Shown here piece after piece: positions 36,279 through 48,082 of a stretch of 64,000 bases of DNA. The position numbers were made by a program, and so were the translations under genes. Origin of the DNA: Urechis unicinctus (lineage: Eukaryota; Annelida; Polychaeta; Xenopneusta; Urechidae); contig CM067344.1 of assembly GCA_034190875.2 (NCBI GenBank), positions 74,420,178 to 74,484,177 on the forward strand, in the 5' to 3' direction. Every line of letters begins with the position of its first letter. Position 1 is the stretch's first letter. A model generated the notes under the pieces. The model was not told where the DNA came from. It saw only the letters and a program-made list of their open reading frames with translations, and did no database searches.

Positions 36279-39200
36279 GCCCAAGCGTGCGGTGATTCAT
36301 TGTTGCGGCGTTAAATGAGAAGGTTATTTTGCCTGCAAGCGATGACAGTGACCGGACCCAGGGCCAACAGCGGCGTTTTTGTTATACTCCTGGCCTCACA
36401 ATTAGACCATCTTATTAAAGCAACCCTACCCACTCTGTCCCTCGGCCAGACTCCTTATTAAGGAATCTGGGCCATTGGATTGGATAGTCGGCGTCACTTA
36501 AGTTGGTGTAATAGTATGTCACAGCATCATTTTAAAGCTGGGGTATAGACGAATGCAATTTAACTACTAAAGAAGCATTTGTACCTCATCGTAACGGATG
36601 AAAGATGAATAGAATAGAATTAAATAGCAATAGAATCTTCTGATAAAAGTATTGTATTATTTACGCCAGTTCGTTTGATGAATAAATTATTGGCCCTTGT
36701 GACATGTGCGGTTAAAGATAAAAGCAAGTACGTGGTATCTGTTTAACTTGTTTGTGTGGACATGGATACTTCAACGAAGAGAATTTCACCAGTCCCCAAA
36801 TTGTTACCACTGCTGGGTTTTTCGATTGCATGCCCCAGTTGCACTGAAGTGAAAATGTGCATGATCACAATTGCTGGATATTGTTATTGTGGCCATGGTC
36901 GTTATACAAACGTGGTATACGATAGGGACGAAGCTATGATGTAGATACCGACATGGCATAATTCTACAAAAGCGTACAAATGTTATGGAGTACAGACTTA
37001 TTTTGAGAAAGAAATCTATCACCCAATTTAGTGAGTGGCTTCATTGGTGTCTGAGTGTAAGACCCACTCATAGTCGTCTCCACCAAACACCCTTTTATAC
37101 TTAATTTGGTTGGTGCGACGATCCCTTTTGACTGCTGTGACGCGATGTACAGTCTCTACTTTCTCTTAAGCCGACGCAATGTAAAAATTTTGAGATCGAT
37201 TCAGACAACTACCAAACACCAAACATACCCAAGTGATGGAGTTTTAGAATGCAATGATGTTCACGGACAATTTGATCCCTTTTCGGCGGGGGATTTCATC
37301 CATGGTAATTATTTATAGTTCGATCAATTTGGGAAGCGGTTAAAAGTCCGAAACACAGCAACATGTTTGTTTGTTTTCAAATTCAAGGCTACGTACATCG
37401 CGCATGCTCAGAATGGCCTGATCCATCGACGTCTAGTGCTTCCTGCGACTGAACTTAGTCTTCAATTGTCAGAAATATTAACGATACATTTTAAAATGAT
37501 AGTTTATATCCCCGCACCCCAAACAAAATAACTAAAGGAGTTGTAACGCCTCCCCTTTTGAATTGACAAACAAAAAAAAATTAGTCCTGAGAATGTAAGT
37601 AAATGACGAAAAATGAAACAGTAATATGAGCGATATTGAATGTTTTCTGAACTGCAATCTCCAATAATTATGATATTTCCCTAAACAATTTTGTTAAGAT
37701 TCTTGTGCGGATGGCAGACTTTCCCGTATGTGTCCACCTGTTCAATTTAATGGCATATGTGTTATTTTATCATTTATTAAAGTGCTTCTATTTCTTCTTT
37801 GCAGTTATATTGAGTTTTAGAACTTTTAATCCTATGAATGTCACGATTGATGAAGCAAACCTTCTCTCCACTTCATCGCACATATTATATTTCTGCACCT
37901 GTGCTTTTCAGATTAAAATGTCAGACCTATGTGGCGCGTGCAACGCACCGTTTGTCAAACGATAAGGTGATTACAGTAGGCGTTCCTGTTCTTTTCTTGG
38001 TTCTCCGAATACTTTGAACAAAGTATTTGGTCATGAGGTTTACGGATTCCTGTGCAGTGAGTGCGTGAAAGTGGTATGGGCCAAGACTGTTCCAGATACG
38101 ACATGTCGTTTAGCTAGACGTGTCTGGCCCTCCACAACATCCTCAACATCACCCCTCAGCATCGCTAACAAAAGACTCGCATCCTTCTACCCTGTGACGT
38201 CCCCTAAGAGGGCTGACACAAGGTCCACATCATCCAAGAGTCAGAAACCTGTCCTGTCCTCGCCGTACAAACAGAATTCACCCAGGAGAGTGCTTCGCCC
38301 CAGTTGGAATACTGACACTTATAAAAGTCAGGCAGCCAAGTCAATCCTAGGGTCGCATTATCATGTTGGTTTTCGATTGCTTGCTGGCAAGTCTAAGTTT
38401 GCAAAGAAGGTCATGGTTGAGGTTGTATGTGAGATGATGAGGCACGAGATCGTGAAACATACATGCAGAAGGTCCAGACGGTCATCTACCATATCTAGTC
38501 TGGAATGTGATGTGACTCTCCCAGACTGCAGCAGTTTAACTGGGAGGCAGTGAATGAAGAGGTCCAAGAGAAAACCCCGGTTTTCTTCAATGAGCTTGAT
38601 TCTGCCCTTCCTTAAATTAGCTCCTTTAGAAACAGGGCCATTAAAGGCAGAAAAGGGAATCGAAGATGAGATTGATTTGGAACCTTAATCTACTATCACC
38701 TGGATAAGGAATTATAATTATTTTGTGGCTCTTATCATCAAATAAATTCCTATGATGGTAACATAGGCAGTTTCCCTGGAAATCGTATGCATTTATTCTT
38801 ATCGCATGTGGTCTTAAGTCACATATTAATGTATATGTACATAGACCCCTCAACTGGAAAGACTGGTTGCGAATTTGATCTTTGTCTCTGGATCATCGTA
38901 AATTTACAAGCTTGTCACCTCAGCAGTAGGAGTACCGCTTTGGAGCCAGGGGTGCCCACATAAATTTTCAGCATCCTCAACAATATGGGCATTAGTCAGA
39001 GTGCCAATGCAGCCAGAGCACATGTGGACACAATTGCAAAGGGTCATGCCGATGACATAAAAGCATGGAAAGCTGCCATTGAGGTCAGAATTATAATGTA
39101 CATTTTTTTTTATAATATCTTTGCCTAGTTTAAATAGTTACACTCAACTCACACAATGTAGAAACACATCATTTACTTTACAACTGTGTTTTTAAAATTT

Positions 39201-40192
39201 GATGATTGTTAAAAATCAAATTGTGTGAACAGAATGTTGACCAGAGCTGGATTGCTGTGCCCAACGCTAGGAGAAGGCTCAGTTTTGAAGGGCAGACTGT
39301 GGAGCAAGAGGGTGATGAGGGCTTGAGATTTTCTGTGGGGTGGGACAATGTCCAACTACAAGTCTACACCAAACACCAGACATCCGGTAGTCACCGCAAG
39401 TTCCTCATGATGGCCCTTACATATGGTGTCCGTCAAAGGGTGCCTTCTCTTCACCTTCAAGACCTCCGTGTACACCATGCCTTGCACATCCCACCAGAAG
39501 TCTTCCTACCTACCATCATACGAAACCTTTCTTCGACCTCGGCTGGTGACAATGGTGAAAAGGATATTGGTCAACAACATCCCTTGCCTCTCCCCTCTCC
39601 ATAAACGGGTGGCATGGCATATCCCTCATAGGCACACTGGAGCCATGCAGAAGAAGTCTGAGGTGTGAACTAAAGTATCAATAGGAACCCGATAACCATT
39701 AAAATATAAAGCTCTCTGATCAGCTATCTGACAACATATAGACTGAGCTTAAATATCTTTTTTTTAAACTCTTCCATTATTTGCATGTCTCCATGTTGTC
39801 AACCTTGGAGTCATAGAGACTAACCCAGCCACTACAACTGGTGTCATTGAAATAATGACCCACTTGAATCCATACGGGCCTGCCTCGTCGAACAGGGACC
39901 ACGTCCACGCCATCCCATGCAATGGAGATCAACTTAGTGTTGAGCGCATGACCAATGCCAAACGAATTCGTCTTCCTGCGCAAACAACTGTGAAGATGTT
40001 GCAGGGCCTAGTTGAAACCCCCAAGGAATTCCATAAGGAGGGACTCTTGCTACAGGTTTGTCTAAATAATGTATAGTTTTTTATACCAAATAGCAGCTAC
40101 CAGGTGTAATTTCAAAATATACCTGCCTCAGGATATTATCCAGCGCATGTATTGAAAAGTTTGACAAGAAAGATTATTTTGTTTACAGGATA
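36279..40192. repeat. Tandem duplication, right unit (~3.9 kb)
   Basis: This is the second unit of the duplication. For the first ~880 bp (36279-37158) I found a single 1-bp indel relative to the left unit. From about 37160 on, substitutions and small indels appear every few tens of bases. About 107 bp present at 33136-33242 of the left unit are absent here. Confidence 0.9.
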
Positions 40193-40717
40193 CCATAGAT
40201 ATGTTCCTTAACGGGAATAACACTAACCGAGGAACCCTAGGCATGCTGAAGTCCTATTTCCATCACAAAAGCCAAGGTGATGGAAAATTTCCATCATGCA
40301 TGGGACTTTCTAGAGGTGATTTCACGATAAGTTTTATCTAGTAACATTTACTAAATATTCTCATGAAAAGAAGAATTTGAAGGATATTTTGCTGATGTGC
40401 TTAAGTTTGTCACAGAGGGCCTGACTCTTTTAAGTGCCATGAAGTTGTCAGGGATGGAGTCCTTAGAGGATGTTCCTGTTGAAATTCCTCAGGATAATGA
40501 GCAGGGCATCCTCTGGTTTCGTCAACTGGCAAACAGGGTAGTTGAGCGCGTCTGGATGCCATACAATACAAAGTGGCATGTCAGGCATTTCAGCATGCGG
40601 TGGCCCCAAATAATGTTGATGGTCAAACACTATTTTAGCCAATTAGCAAGTTCCCTGCACCCCGAAGTAAATAAATCATCAGCCCTTCGAATGGGGCAAA
40701 GAAATCGCGAGCTCTGA
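37916..40717 (+). pseudogene. DUF6589-domain gene, right copy with 3' exons, probably broken
   Basis: Blocks are 37916-38690 (MSDLCGACNAPFVKR, GFLCSECVKVVWAK), about 38930-39084 (INAARAHVD-type segment MGISQSANAARAHVDTIAK), 39233-39666 (VGWDNVQLQVYTKHQTS and later HIPHRHTGAMQKKSEV), about 39790-40055 (CNGDQLSVERMTNAKR), 40189-40315 (NRGTLGMLKSYFHHK) and about 40376-40717 (LANRVVERVW). Donors at 40056 and 40316 and the acceptor at 40188 look usable. A one-base loss near 38965 relative to the left copy, and a frame change shared by both copies inside the third block, argue against function. Function of the family is unknown; it may be a domesticated or mobile gene. Confidence 0.6.
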
Positions 40718-40807
40718 TTGGAGCTCTTATTGAGATTGTCCAATCAGAGCTCGCGATTTCACTGCCCCCGGACAAAGGGCTGATGCTCAATTAACTTCCG
40801 GGTACAG
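40655..40807. repeat. Foldback palindrome / short MITE
   Basis: About 150 bp form one long imperfect hairpin. The inner stem is perfect for 22 bp (40701-40722 pairs with 40739-40760, GAAATCGCGAGCTCTGATTG and continuing GA), around a 16-nt loop. The outer arms (CATCAGCCCTT, CCGAAGT versus CCGGAAGT) also pair. It lies at the end of the last DUF6589 block. Confidence 0.75.
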
Positions 40808-40894
40808 CGTTGCACGAAGGACATGTATTGACATAATTTGTAATGTCCCTAATCATCTCAATCCAAAAGTATTTGGGTCTCATAACGGAAATCA

Positions 40895-41085
40895 TTCACA
40901 CTGAATCCAAAACATCCTTTAACTGCTGGGCAATCTTCACCCGAGGAATTGTGGCGGCATTCGGGGCCCGGTAATCTACTACTAATCTAAACCCACCAGA
41001 GGCCTTCTTGACATATATAGTAGGGCAGGAATAGCCCAAGGCCCGTTGTGTACTTCTTCAATGAGCTGCTGTTATAACTGTTGTC
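40895..41085 (-). mobile_element. LTR-retrotransposon reverse transcriptase scrap (Gypsy-like)
   Basis: A short minus-strand stretch carries a VKK...GGFRLVVDYRAPN block of the kind found in Gypsy-type reverse transcriptases. It is an isolated, broken fossil fragment without LTRs in view. Confidence 0.5.
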
Positions 41086-42460
41086 TGACAATTTTTCATC
41101 TTTCTTCGCTTTGGCTAGCGGGATATTTATGGACTTGGGCAGAATCAGTGTAGGTATCTATTTTGCAAGAAATCATGGGTAGCTAAGGATGTAGGAGTGT
41201 GGTGGGTGTAGAGGTGGTTTGAAGGATTGGTGTTTTGTTCATTTAATGACTCGTTCATGGATGAGAGTCCGACGATATAGGTTTACTTCTGATGAAATTT
41301 TTAAAATTTATTAATAAATCACTAAAAAGTAGCCGGCATTTAAGGTTCATCGTTGGGTGAGAATTAGACTACAAAGTCACCGCCAATTGAGGAAATCAAT
41401 TCAGCTAAAACTACTACATTATTATCCTTAGTACTGTCGCAGCTCATTGGTATAGTGTGGATTGAAGTATACGTTATATCTCTTGAGTACATTCTTATGC
41501 TGAATCGTATGCATCAATATAATATAAAATTCAGGATAAGCTAAGATCTGCTGTGAAGATTAAGTTAACACATCATTTTAGTGACTGGCATTTCTTTCAA
41601 CAAATCTGATTATGTCAATTTACGTGGTGTTGAGACGCATTGTTTTTTTGCTTTTTGATGATTACGATAATAGGAAAACGACCGACATTTTTTTGTTAGC
41701 TATGATTGTCTGAGAGGAAGGTTCAATACAACATGTGTTAGTTATCGCCTCTTGACCATACACGCTATAATCAAGCCCAATAAATCACACCCAAATGATT
41801 CCCCATATTTTAAGTTTCCGTGAATAAATTAAACGAGAGTTTTCCCCTGGTCGCTAGGGGGCTGATGTTGTTTTCATTCCATGTCTCACTCTTGGCCATA
41901 AGTACAACAAGACATGTTCACCTCCGATGAAGTTTCTTAATTTATTATTTAAATTGGGTTAAAATCATTGAACCTCTTTGATGCCACATCTCGACTGACA
42001 TGAATATTTTCCTATTTGACCAAATCTGACCGATAGTATCTAGTCATTAACTTGGCGAATTCACATTCGCCTAGTTATCTTGGTCAGTCCGGTTTGTGGT
42101 GTTGTGGGTTTTGCGAGCCTCTTTTGATCTGCGAAACAGGTAGCAATTTTAAACAAATTTCAGATTGTTTCTTAAATGGTCGTCCTCAATGTTGCGCAGA
42201 ACCCAAAGGTTTTGTATTGGCCTTGACCTCACATTAAGGTCAAGGTCATCGAAAAAGTGAACAACTCAAATAACTCCGCGGATAAGGGTCGGATTACCAA
42301 ACGATTAACACTGTTTTGTAGCTTAATTTAATTATAAACTTTTTCTAAATCAATGTTATTGTAAAATACTAAAAGTTTTCCCAAGCGCCCCAGGTCGAAA
42401 AATCGTTGTTATAAGTCCAAGTGTCAAGTTGCATGAATATTTCGAGCGCTTATAAAATTG
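41086..42460. other. No gene seen
   Basis: AT-rich intergenic DNA. Short motifs such as GACCTCACATTAAGGTCAAGG near 42225 are small inverted repeats. No frame shows a known domain. Confidence 0.4.
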
Positions 42461-42946
42461 TCAATACAAGTCCGACGGTAAAAAATTTGGGTTACATTGA
42501 ATATGTGCTCTCTGGGCCGAAGCAATTTCCCCAGCTGTGGAAAACACTCTCTCACTGGCCACAGATGTTGAAAAGATACCCATGTAGTACTTTGCAAGAT
42601 TTGATAAGAGGGGATACTTATCCTGTTTACCCTTCCTCATCTGCAGTGGGTCAGAGTCAAGCGGCAAAAGCTGTTCTGTTTTGTTAAGTTTTACTTCACT
42701 TTCAACTCTTCCATAGTTACATTTCACCGGTTCAACATGTGTCACGAACATATCTCCAAACAGATCACCCAAGGTACATTTTTTGTTAGGAGGTAATTTA
42801 GGCAGGTCAATAACTGCTTTCAATTTATCCGTGACTGGTACCTTTGCCTCAAATGTTAACGCCATGATCGACGTATTGCCGGTTTTACAGCTCACATTCG
42901 TAAAACAAATGTAGCATGTACTGACTGATTGATTGCTAACGGTCAC
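42461..42946 (-). pseudogene. hAT transposase C-terminal fragment
   Basis: The frame ends with YPLLSNLAKYYMGIFSTSVA then SERVFSTAGEIASAQRAHI, the hAT-family dimerisation domain that forms the C-terminus of these transposases, in the ZBED-like subgroup. Upstream residues (KLKAVIDLPKLPPNKK) fit the linker before that domain. The N-terminal zinc finger and catalytic core are not visible nearby, so this is a relic. The first ~40 codons of the open frame may not belong to the protein. Confidence 0.75.
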
Positions 42947-43469
42947 CCCATTTAACTATGTCGTCGTGAATCCAAAGTATTACCACATGGGGATCTATAA
43001 GACGCGTTGATCAGACAGCCCTTTTGAATCAAGTTCTCGATGATGGCCTCGCCAATGTTAAAAAGTCGATGATAGGACCTTACCTTCACGATGTCCACTT
43101 GATTTAACAAGTTCAATTTAATGAGTAATCGTTATTATGTATTGTGAATGAGTCTTATCGCATGGCACCCTACTCTCAGCCAATCAGAGCTCGAGAAAAA
43201 GCTCGGTCTTTTTCCCATATCGCCTCAAACGAACAGTATGCCGTGCGATAACTGCAACCGTGTCGATATATCACCAAGAAACAACTTCATTTGAGAAAGT
43301 CCCTCACATACACCACAGACAATATGCAACTAGAGGTGCAAGTAAATAATTATTTTGGGAAAAAAATCAGTTTGCAAGGCTACACAAACTCAGTATCGGA
43401 AATTGTGAAAATACATGGAATCAAGCACATCATCTTTGAAGTAGTCCATGAAAAAAACCTCTGACTTTG
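42947..43469. other. Inverted copy of the virus-like element segment, then unassigned DNA
   Basis: About 43020-43200 is an inverted relative of the segment at 1286-1540 and 9660-9900, including the complement of ACATCGTGAAGGTAAG. It is a small broken piece. Nothing else is recognised. Confidence 0.5.
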
Positions 43470-43787
43470 CTACCATACCAGAAATAACGTCATTGTCATT
43501 GAAACAATCTCCATGCTCTTAGAGGTAAACACCTCGTGGTAACAAAGTCGACTGTTTGTACAAAACAACTGGCCCTGAATCTGGTAAAAGTAGTGTTTGC
43601 TGTTGAGGGCCAGCTTGTTATTCACTCTGATCAGGTATGGCACTGAGACAGGTTTGTACCTGGTACTGTAGGGGCACTTGACCTCAACAATCAGGTCATC
43701 AGACACAACACCATCTGGTGAGCATGCGAGGTGGCGGTGAGTTTGGAACACTACAATACTGCATGGCTTGATTTCGGCCCCTGTCAA
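43470..43787 (-). pseudogene. YqaJ-like exonuclease/recombinase fragment
   Basis: The frame shows HLACSPDGVV, LIVEVKCPYS and HYFYQIQGQLFC in the right order and spacing. These are the D, ExK and Q catalytic hallmarks of the lambda-exonuclease/YqaJ fold, which degrades double-stranded DNA ends. YqaJ genes are multicopy in mollusc genomes and often travel with mobile elements. The fragment is shorter than the usual domain and appears broken. Confidence 0.65.
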
Positions 43788-45679
43788 CTCGGCATATTAC
43801 TTCAGAGCCACAGGCTCACTACGGATGCCGTGGTCAATGGCTTTGGCCCGAATCTGATTAACGCATCTCAGTGACTCTACCATACGGACCATGTCCGTTT
43901 TGTATAGCCTTTCAAAGTGAGAAGACTGCAGTCTCTTGCATCTTCCATGTGCTGAGATTTATTACTGGTTTGTCCCATAGTCATGTCCCTCACCTCTTGG
44001 GACCGAGTCTCTATGATGAAATTCATCTTGCGGAGAAAGTTTTAAGAAATCGTGGTCATTGGTAATTCCTAATCGGGTCGCTGAAGGGAATAGATGCAGG
44101 ATAGGCATGCAGCAGGTAGATCTGGAGGCGAAGATAACATAGTTGTTCCTGAAGGATGAGGTGTAGTCTGGCACTGAGCGGTGACTGTATGGCCTGTATG
44201 AACAAGTAAGCCCACAAAGAATCAATCAGTATATAACTTGGTTTCCTCTGGTGTGTTTATGTGGTATTCCTGGCCAACATCATCCACTCCATTAAAGTTG
44301 TTGCTGCGGTCATAAGCTCTAAGCCCACAGAAAAGATGGCAACACCCTCATCAAACCACAACCGTATTGACTGGGTTATACATGTGGCAATTGCAAGCAG
44401 TTTTCTTATAATCCCCATACCCAGGCTTCTGCTTGTAATTGACTAGGTAGAATGGTGAGGGTCTGGGTTAGAAACACTAACCCGGTGTTCTGATTATTTA
44501 TAAAAAAAAACAACTGCGTCAAATTATCTGATCGAATAGCATAAAAACAATTAGTAAGAAATAGGACAGGGTTATTACATGGAAGGAATTGGGTCAGATT
44601 AATGAAAATATACGGATCCTGGCCCAACAAACGATTACAACTCACCTTTCAATAAGTTCAATTTTTCTTCCGCTTAGCTTCGCATTTCGCTTCTTCAGCT
44701 CTATTTTCAATTGCTGTTAGGTTAGAAGTGACGATTTTCTCCAAGATTATCAACAATATAACTCAAAAGGTTTGGATCAAAAATAACGTAGGAATCGATT
44801 TTGCGGCATCTTCTATGTAAATCGTGTGTTTTTGACCACCGGAAGCGGGTAAAGGACCGCATTGCTCCATGCTGCCGAGTAGCAGGTTAGAACTTGCGGT
44901 CTCTCATTCAGTGTGGTCATGACCACGGCAACGAGCGCACATCAGGTTTTCGTAGATCATAGTTTGCAATTATTTCTTCTGAGGAATCTACGCCTTTCAT
45001 GAGTGGACTCTCAAATAGGGGCTTATCCACATCCACATGACCTCCTCATCCACCACCGGTCTGCGGCCAGCCAATGTCATTCGACCTGAAGACAACCTCT
45101 ATTGAGCCAACGCCGACTTCTTGAAGCTGCTGTCCAAGAGGTCTAGCATGGTCGCTAAAGACTCCCGTTAGGGACTCGACCACGGCATCACTTAAGTTTG
45201 GCAGCGCTGCTTCTGCTGTCGCTGCTCTACTGCCAATGGGCATAAGCCAGCGTCAGCAGAGGCAATACTCTCCCACTGCTGACCCACCACCGGACAATGA
45301 ACTTACACCACCATGCCCGTCTGCTGCGTATTTAAGTATGGGTAAGTTCATCATTAATCCGATTCACGTCATACTGTGTACGCACACTGTTTGAATCAGC
45401 CCCACATTATCGACAAGGGGTCGGAATCGCAATACCCTTCCTAATACGCGCCTGATGTTCCCTACATTACTCGATGTTGCATGGTTTTCCACGGAGATTC
45501 ACAGACCCAATTAAGGACCAGCTGCAAGTGTTTTTAGTACCTCGTATACCTGCAATTATATGGACACAAAAAAATCCAATCTCTAATTGTATATTAAGTC
45601 GGGAATTTGTATGCGTCATGCATTAGCGGTTAAGTAGGGGCCATCCAGACACAGAAGGAACACATGAGGTCCAGTAGGG
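43788..45679. other. No recognised gene
   Basis: About 1.9 kb of mixed DNA. A minus-strand frame at 45046-45243 has a protein-like, Val/Leu-rich composition but no known family. Other frames are short and unsupported. The segment from 45616 leads into the 2.4 kb tandem repeat. Confidence 0.3.
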
Positions 45680-48082
45680 CCATGATTGGCCAAAAATATA
45701 TAAGTCAGCAGCACAAGGGTAGCTGTCGTTTTTGAGGGGGGCTCGAAGGGGGGCTCGAGTGGGTCATAAAATCGAAAATAGGGTTTTCTCACCATTTTTC
45801 GTCCACCTTGACTAAACCTTAACGGTGTTCGTTCACTTCGACTATTCTTTAGCACAGAGTGTGGCCTACATTGGACCGGGAGCCTTGGCCCCAGCCTCGT
45901 ACAAAGGTCGTTTTGGAACCGCAGCTAGCTAACCTCTATACCACGGGAACCCCCACAGCCAAAGCAGCAGGCCACAACGGGTCAAAGTCCCCGGCTCCTC
46001 TGTGACCATATTTGACAAGCATTTAGACTAATGTAAAACATAAGGTATACGTAATGACTCATGCAGAGAAAGACCGTATGCAAAGAATTGGAAGCAAAGA
46101 CTGGGAAGCGTCCACCGTATGCCTCTTCAAAGTCAGCCTTGGAAGAGCAGGGGCCGCTTGCATAACGCCGTCTTCGGCTATTTAGGTAAACATCGTTTTC
46201 AGAAAATTACGCTTCGGAGATTCGATCATTTAATAACAGAAAACGGTTCAGCACAATATGTTGGTTAATGTTTGATTGAATGAAAGAATAAATATTTTGT
46301 AAATGTCAGTTGACGAAATGTCGATTGTGTTCTTATTTTATTCATTTTTAGGATGTTTTAATCATTTTAGTTTACGGCTAAAAACCGCTAGTCTCCATGC
46401 TTGAGGCTTGGAAGTTTAGTCGACTAAGTAATTTTCGAGCTGCGGCTTAGACTTTGCGGCTTGGCTAGCCGTTTGTGGAAGCAGCTTGCGCTAGCAGATT
46501 TAGCCGCTATGTGTGTTAGTGGACTAAATAGCCGAAGACGGTGTTATGCAAGCGGCCCCGGGAGGCGCAGTTCCAGGCCCTAGAGCTGCAAGAGGTGATC
46601 CCGAAAGTGTGTAATCAGATACTGCCTCCACAAGACGCTCCTTGGACACACGCATACGAAACTGCCAAAGATGAGTTTGACCTAGATGACGTGTCAATGC
46701 TTTGGACAACCTGGAGCACCAACGCGGGCTCCAACGCCGGGCTCACCACAGAACGCGCAAAAGAAATCCTCGAGAAGTTTTCCCCAGGCAAACATATACT
46801 ACGAATCAAGTTTCTGCAGGAAGACCGAGAGGGCGAGTGGCAGCTCAGAGATAAATATCTGCCCGTGCGGGATCAGAATAAGAAAATCGTTCTGCTGACA
46901 AAAAAAACACATCCAAGGGTCTTGGTAGGAATCAATCAGAAATACTGCATATCTGGTGACGGCAGTCATCTATGTCACATATGTGGTCAGTGAGGCAGAT
47001 GTCCAAAAGCTCTCCCCGATGAAAGAGAACACAAATGTCAACTGTGTGGCCAAGCGAGTCATGGAGCATTTCGTGCGGCAGTAGATTGGCAACCGATTAA
47101 CTGAGAAAAGAAAAGACAAGATTCTAGAATGAGAAGAAGGGGTGCACGACGCTGGAGCACGGATAGGTGATCTATCTGTGTTAGAAAGCATCCTTTCTTG
47201 CATTGTCGTTCGTGACATTGCCGGCGGCAAAATATACCAGGGCACAAGATATAAGCACTGGGCTCCCATTGGGATCGTTCTTCACAATGGCCATGCCTGG
47301 TCGGCCAATCTCTCGTTTCCACGCACCCGCACCGTAGACTTCTACAAAGGCGACATCTGGCAATCAATTCAGGAAACCACCAGGGATCGACCTTGCGCAG
47401 TGTTGTTTCTGTGGCCCGGTGACGCACCTAGACCATTGACCAGTACGTACTCGAGGACGGCACTCTCTATCGACCTCGAGCTCTACAAAGACATATACAG
47501 ACTGTGTGCACATATCTTGGGGCCTCTGATCTCTCCGGTCGGGCTGTAGGTGTTAACCACTCAGCCAGCATACATGCACGTTCCAAAAACCAATGGCGAC
47601 CTACACCTTTTGGATATCTCCCCGATGTTTGGGCTGCTTGTGTTAAGTATAGTAACGGCGGGGAGTGGAACAGCAAGGATTACAAAAGAGAGGATGTGAC
47701 CGAGATCGACATGAAAATTGCTATCCAGCGTCCATCCAAGGACTGGGTGATTGCGCTCCCTGGTTTGCCCACTTGGGTCACCCACGCCACCGGTTTCGAC
47801 GAGTGGCCATCAACTGACCACTGCCTGGGCCACAGGATTTGCAGAAGTGGTTGCATGGGAGTTTGCAGCAGGAGTACATCCAGTGGTCGTGCACTGGGTA
47901 GGTGGTCATTTCAGAGCAAAGAAATGGGTGCCACTGGCGCTACTTGCCTTCCTAGTGGAACGCCGGGTCCTCGTCTCCCTCCACCTGCGAGAGGCCATCA
48001 TATCTTTTGAAAAGCAAACAGACGTGTGGATGCCTTCCGACAGAAATTTGGGCCGTAACCTGATCGGGAACCTCACACAGGG
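45680..48082 (+). mobile_element. 2.4 kb tandem unit, copy 1: unrecognised selfish element, broken
   Basis: This unit is repeated next door at 48083-50481 with about 1% visible difference. Its plus strand holds several overlapping open frames. The largest (46541-46993) is acidic and ends in a CxxC zinc-knuckle-like motif (HLCHICGQ). Later frames look protein-like but shift. Faint overall resemblance suggests a protein-primed, family-B DNA polymerase type of selfish or virus-like element, but this is a guess. It is broken in several places. A MITE (46150-46559) is inserted in it. The 5' part, about 45700-46035, recurs inverted at 51085-52250. Confidence 0.45.
46150..46559. mobile_element. 410 bp MITE with ~36 bp terminal inverted repeats
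   Basis: The ends read GGGGCCGCTTGCATAACGCC then GTCTTCGGCTATTTAG, mirrored at the right end with one mismatch. The interior is AT-rich with sub-repeats containing TAGCCG. No target duplication could be fixed. The same insertion occurs in the neighbouring tandem copy. Confidence 0.85.
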
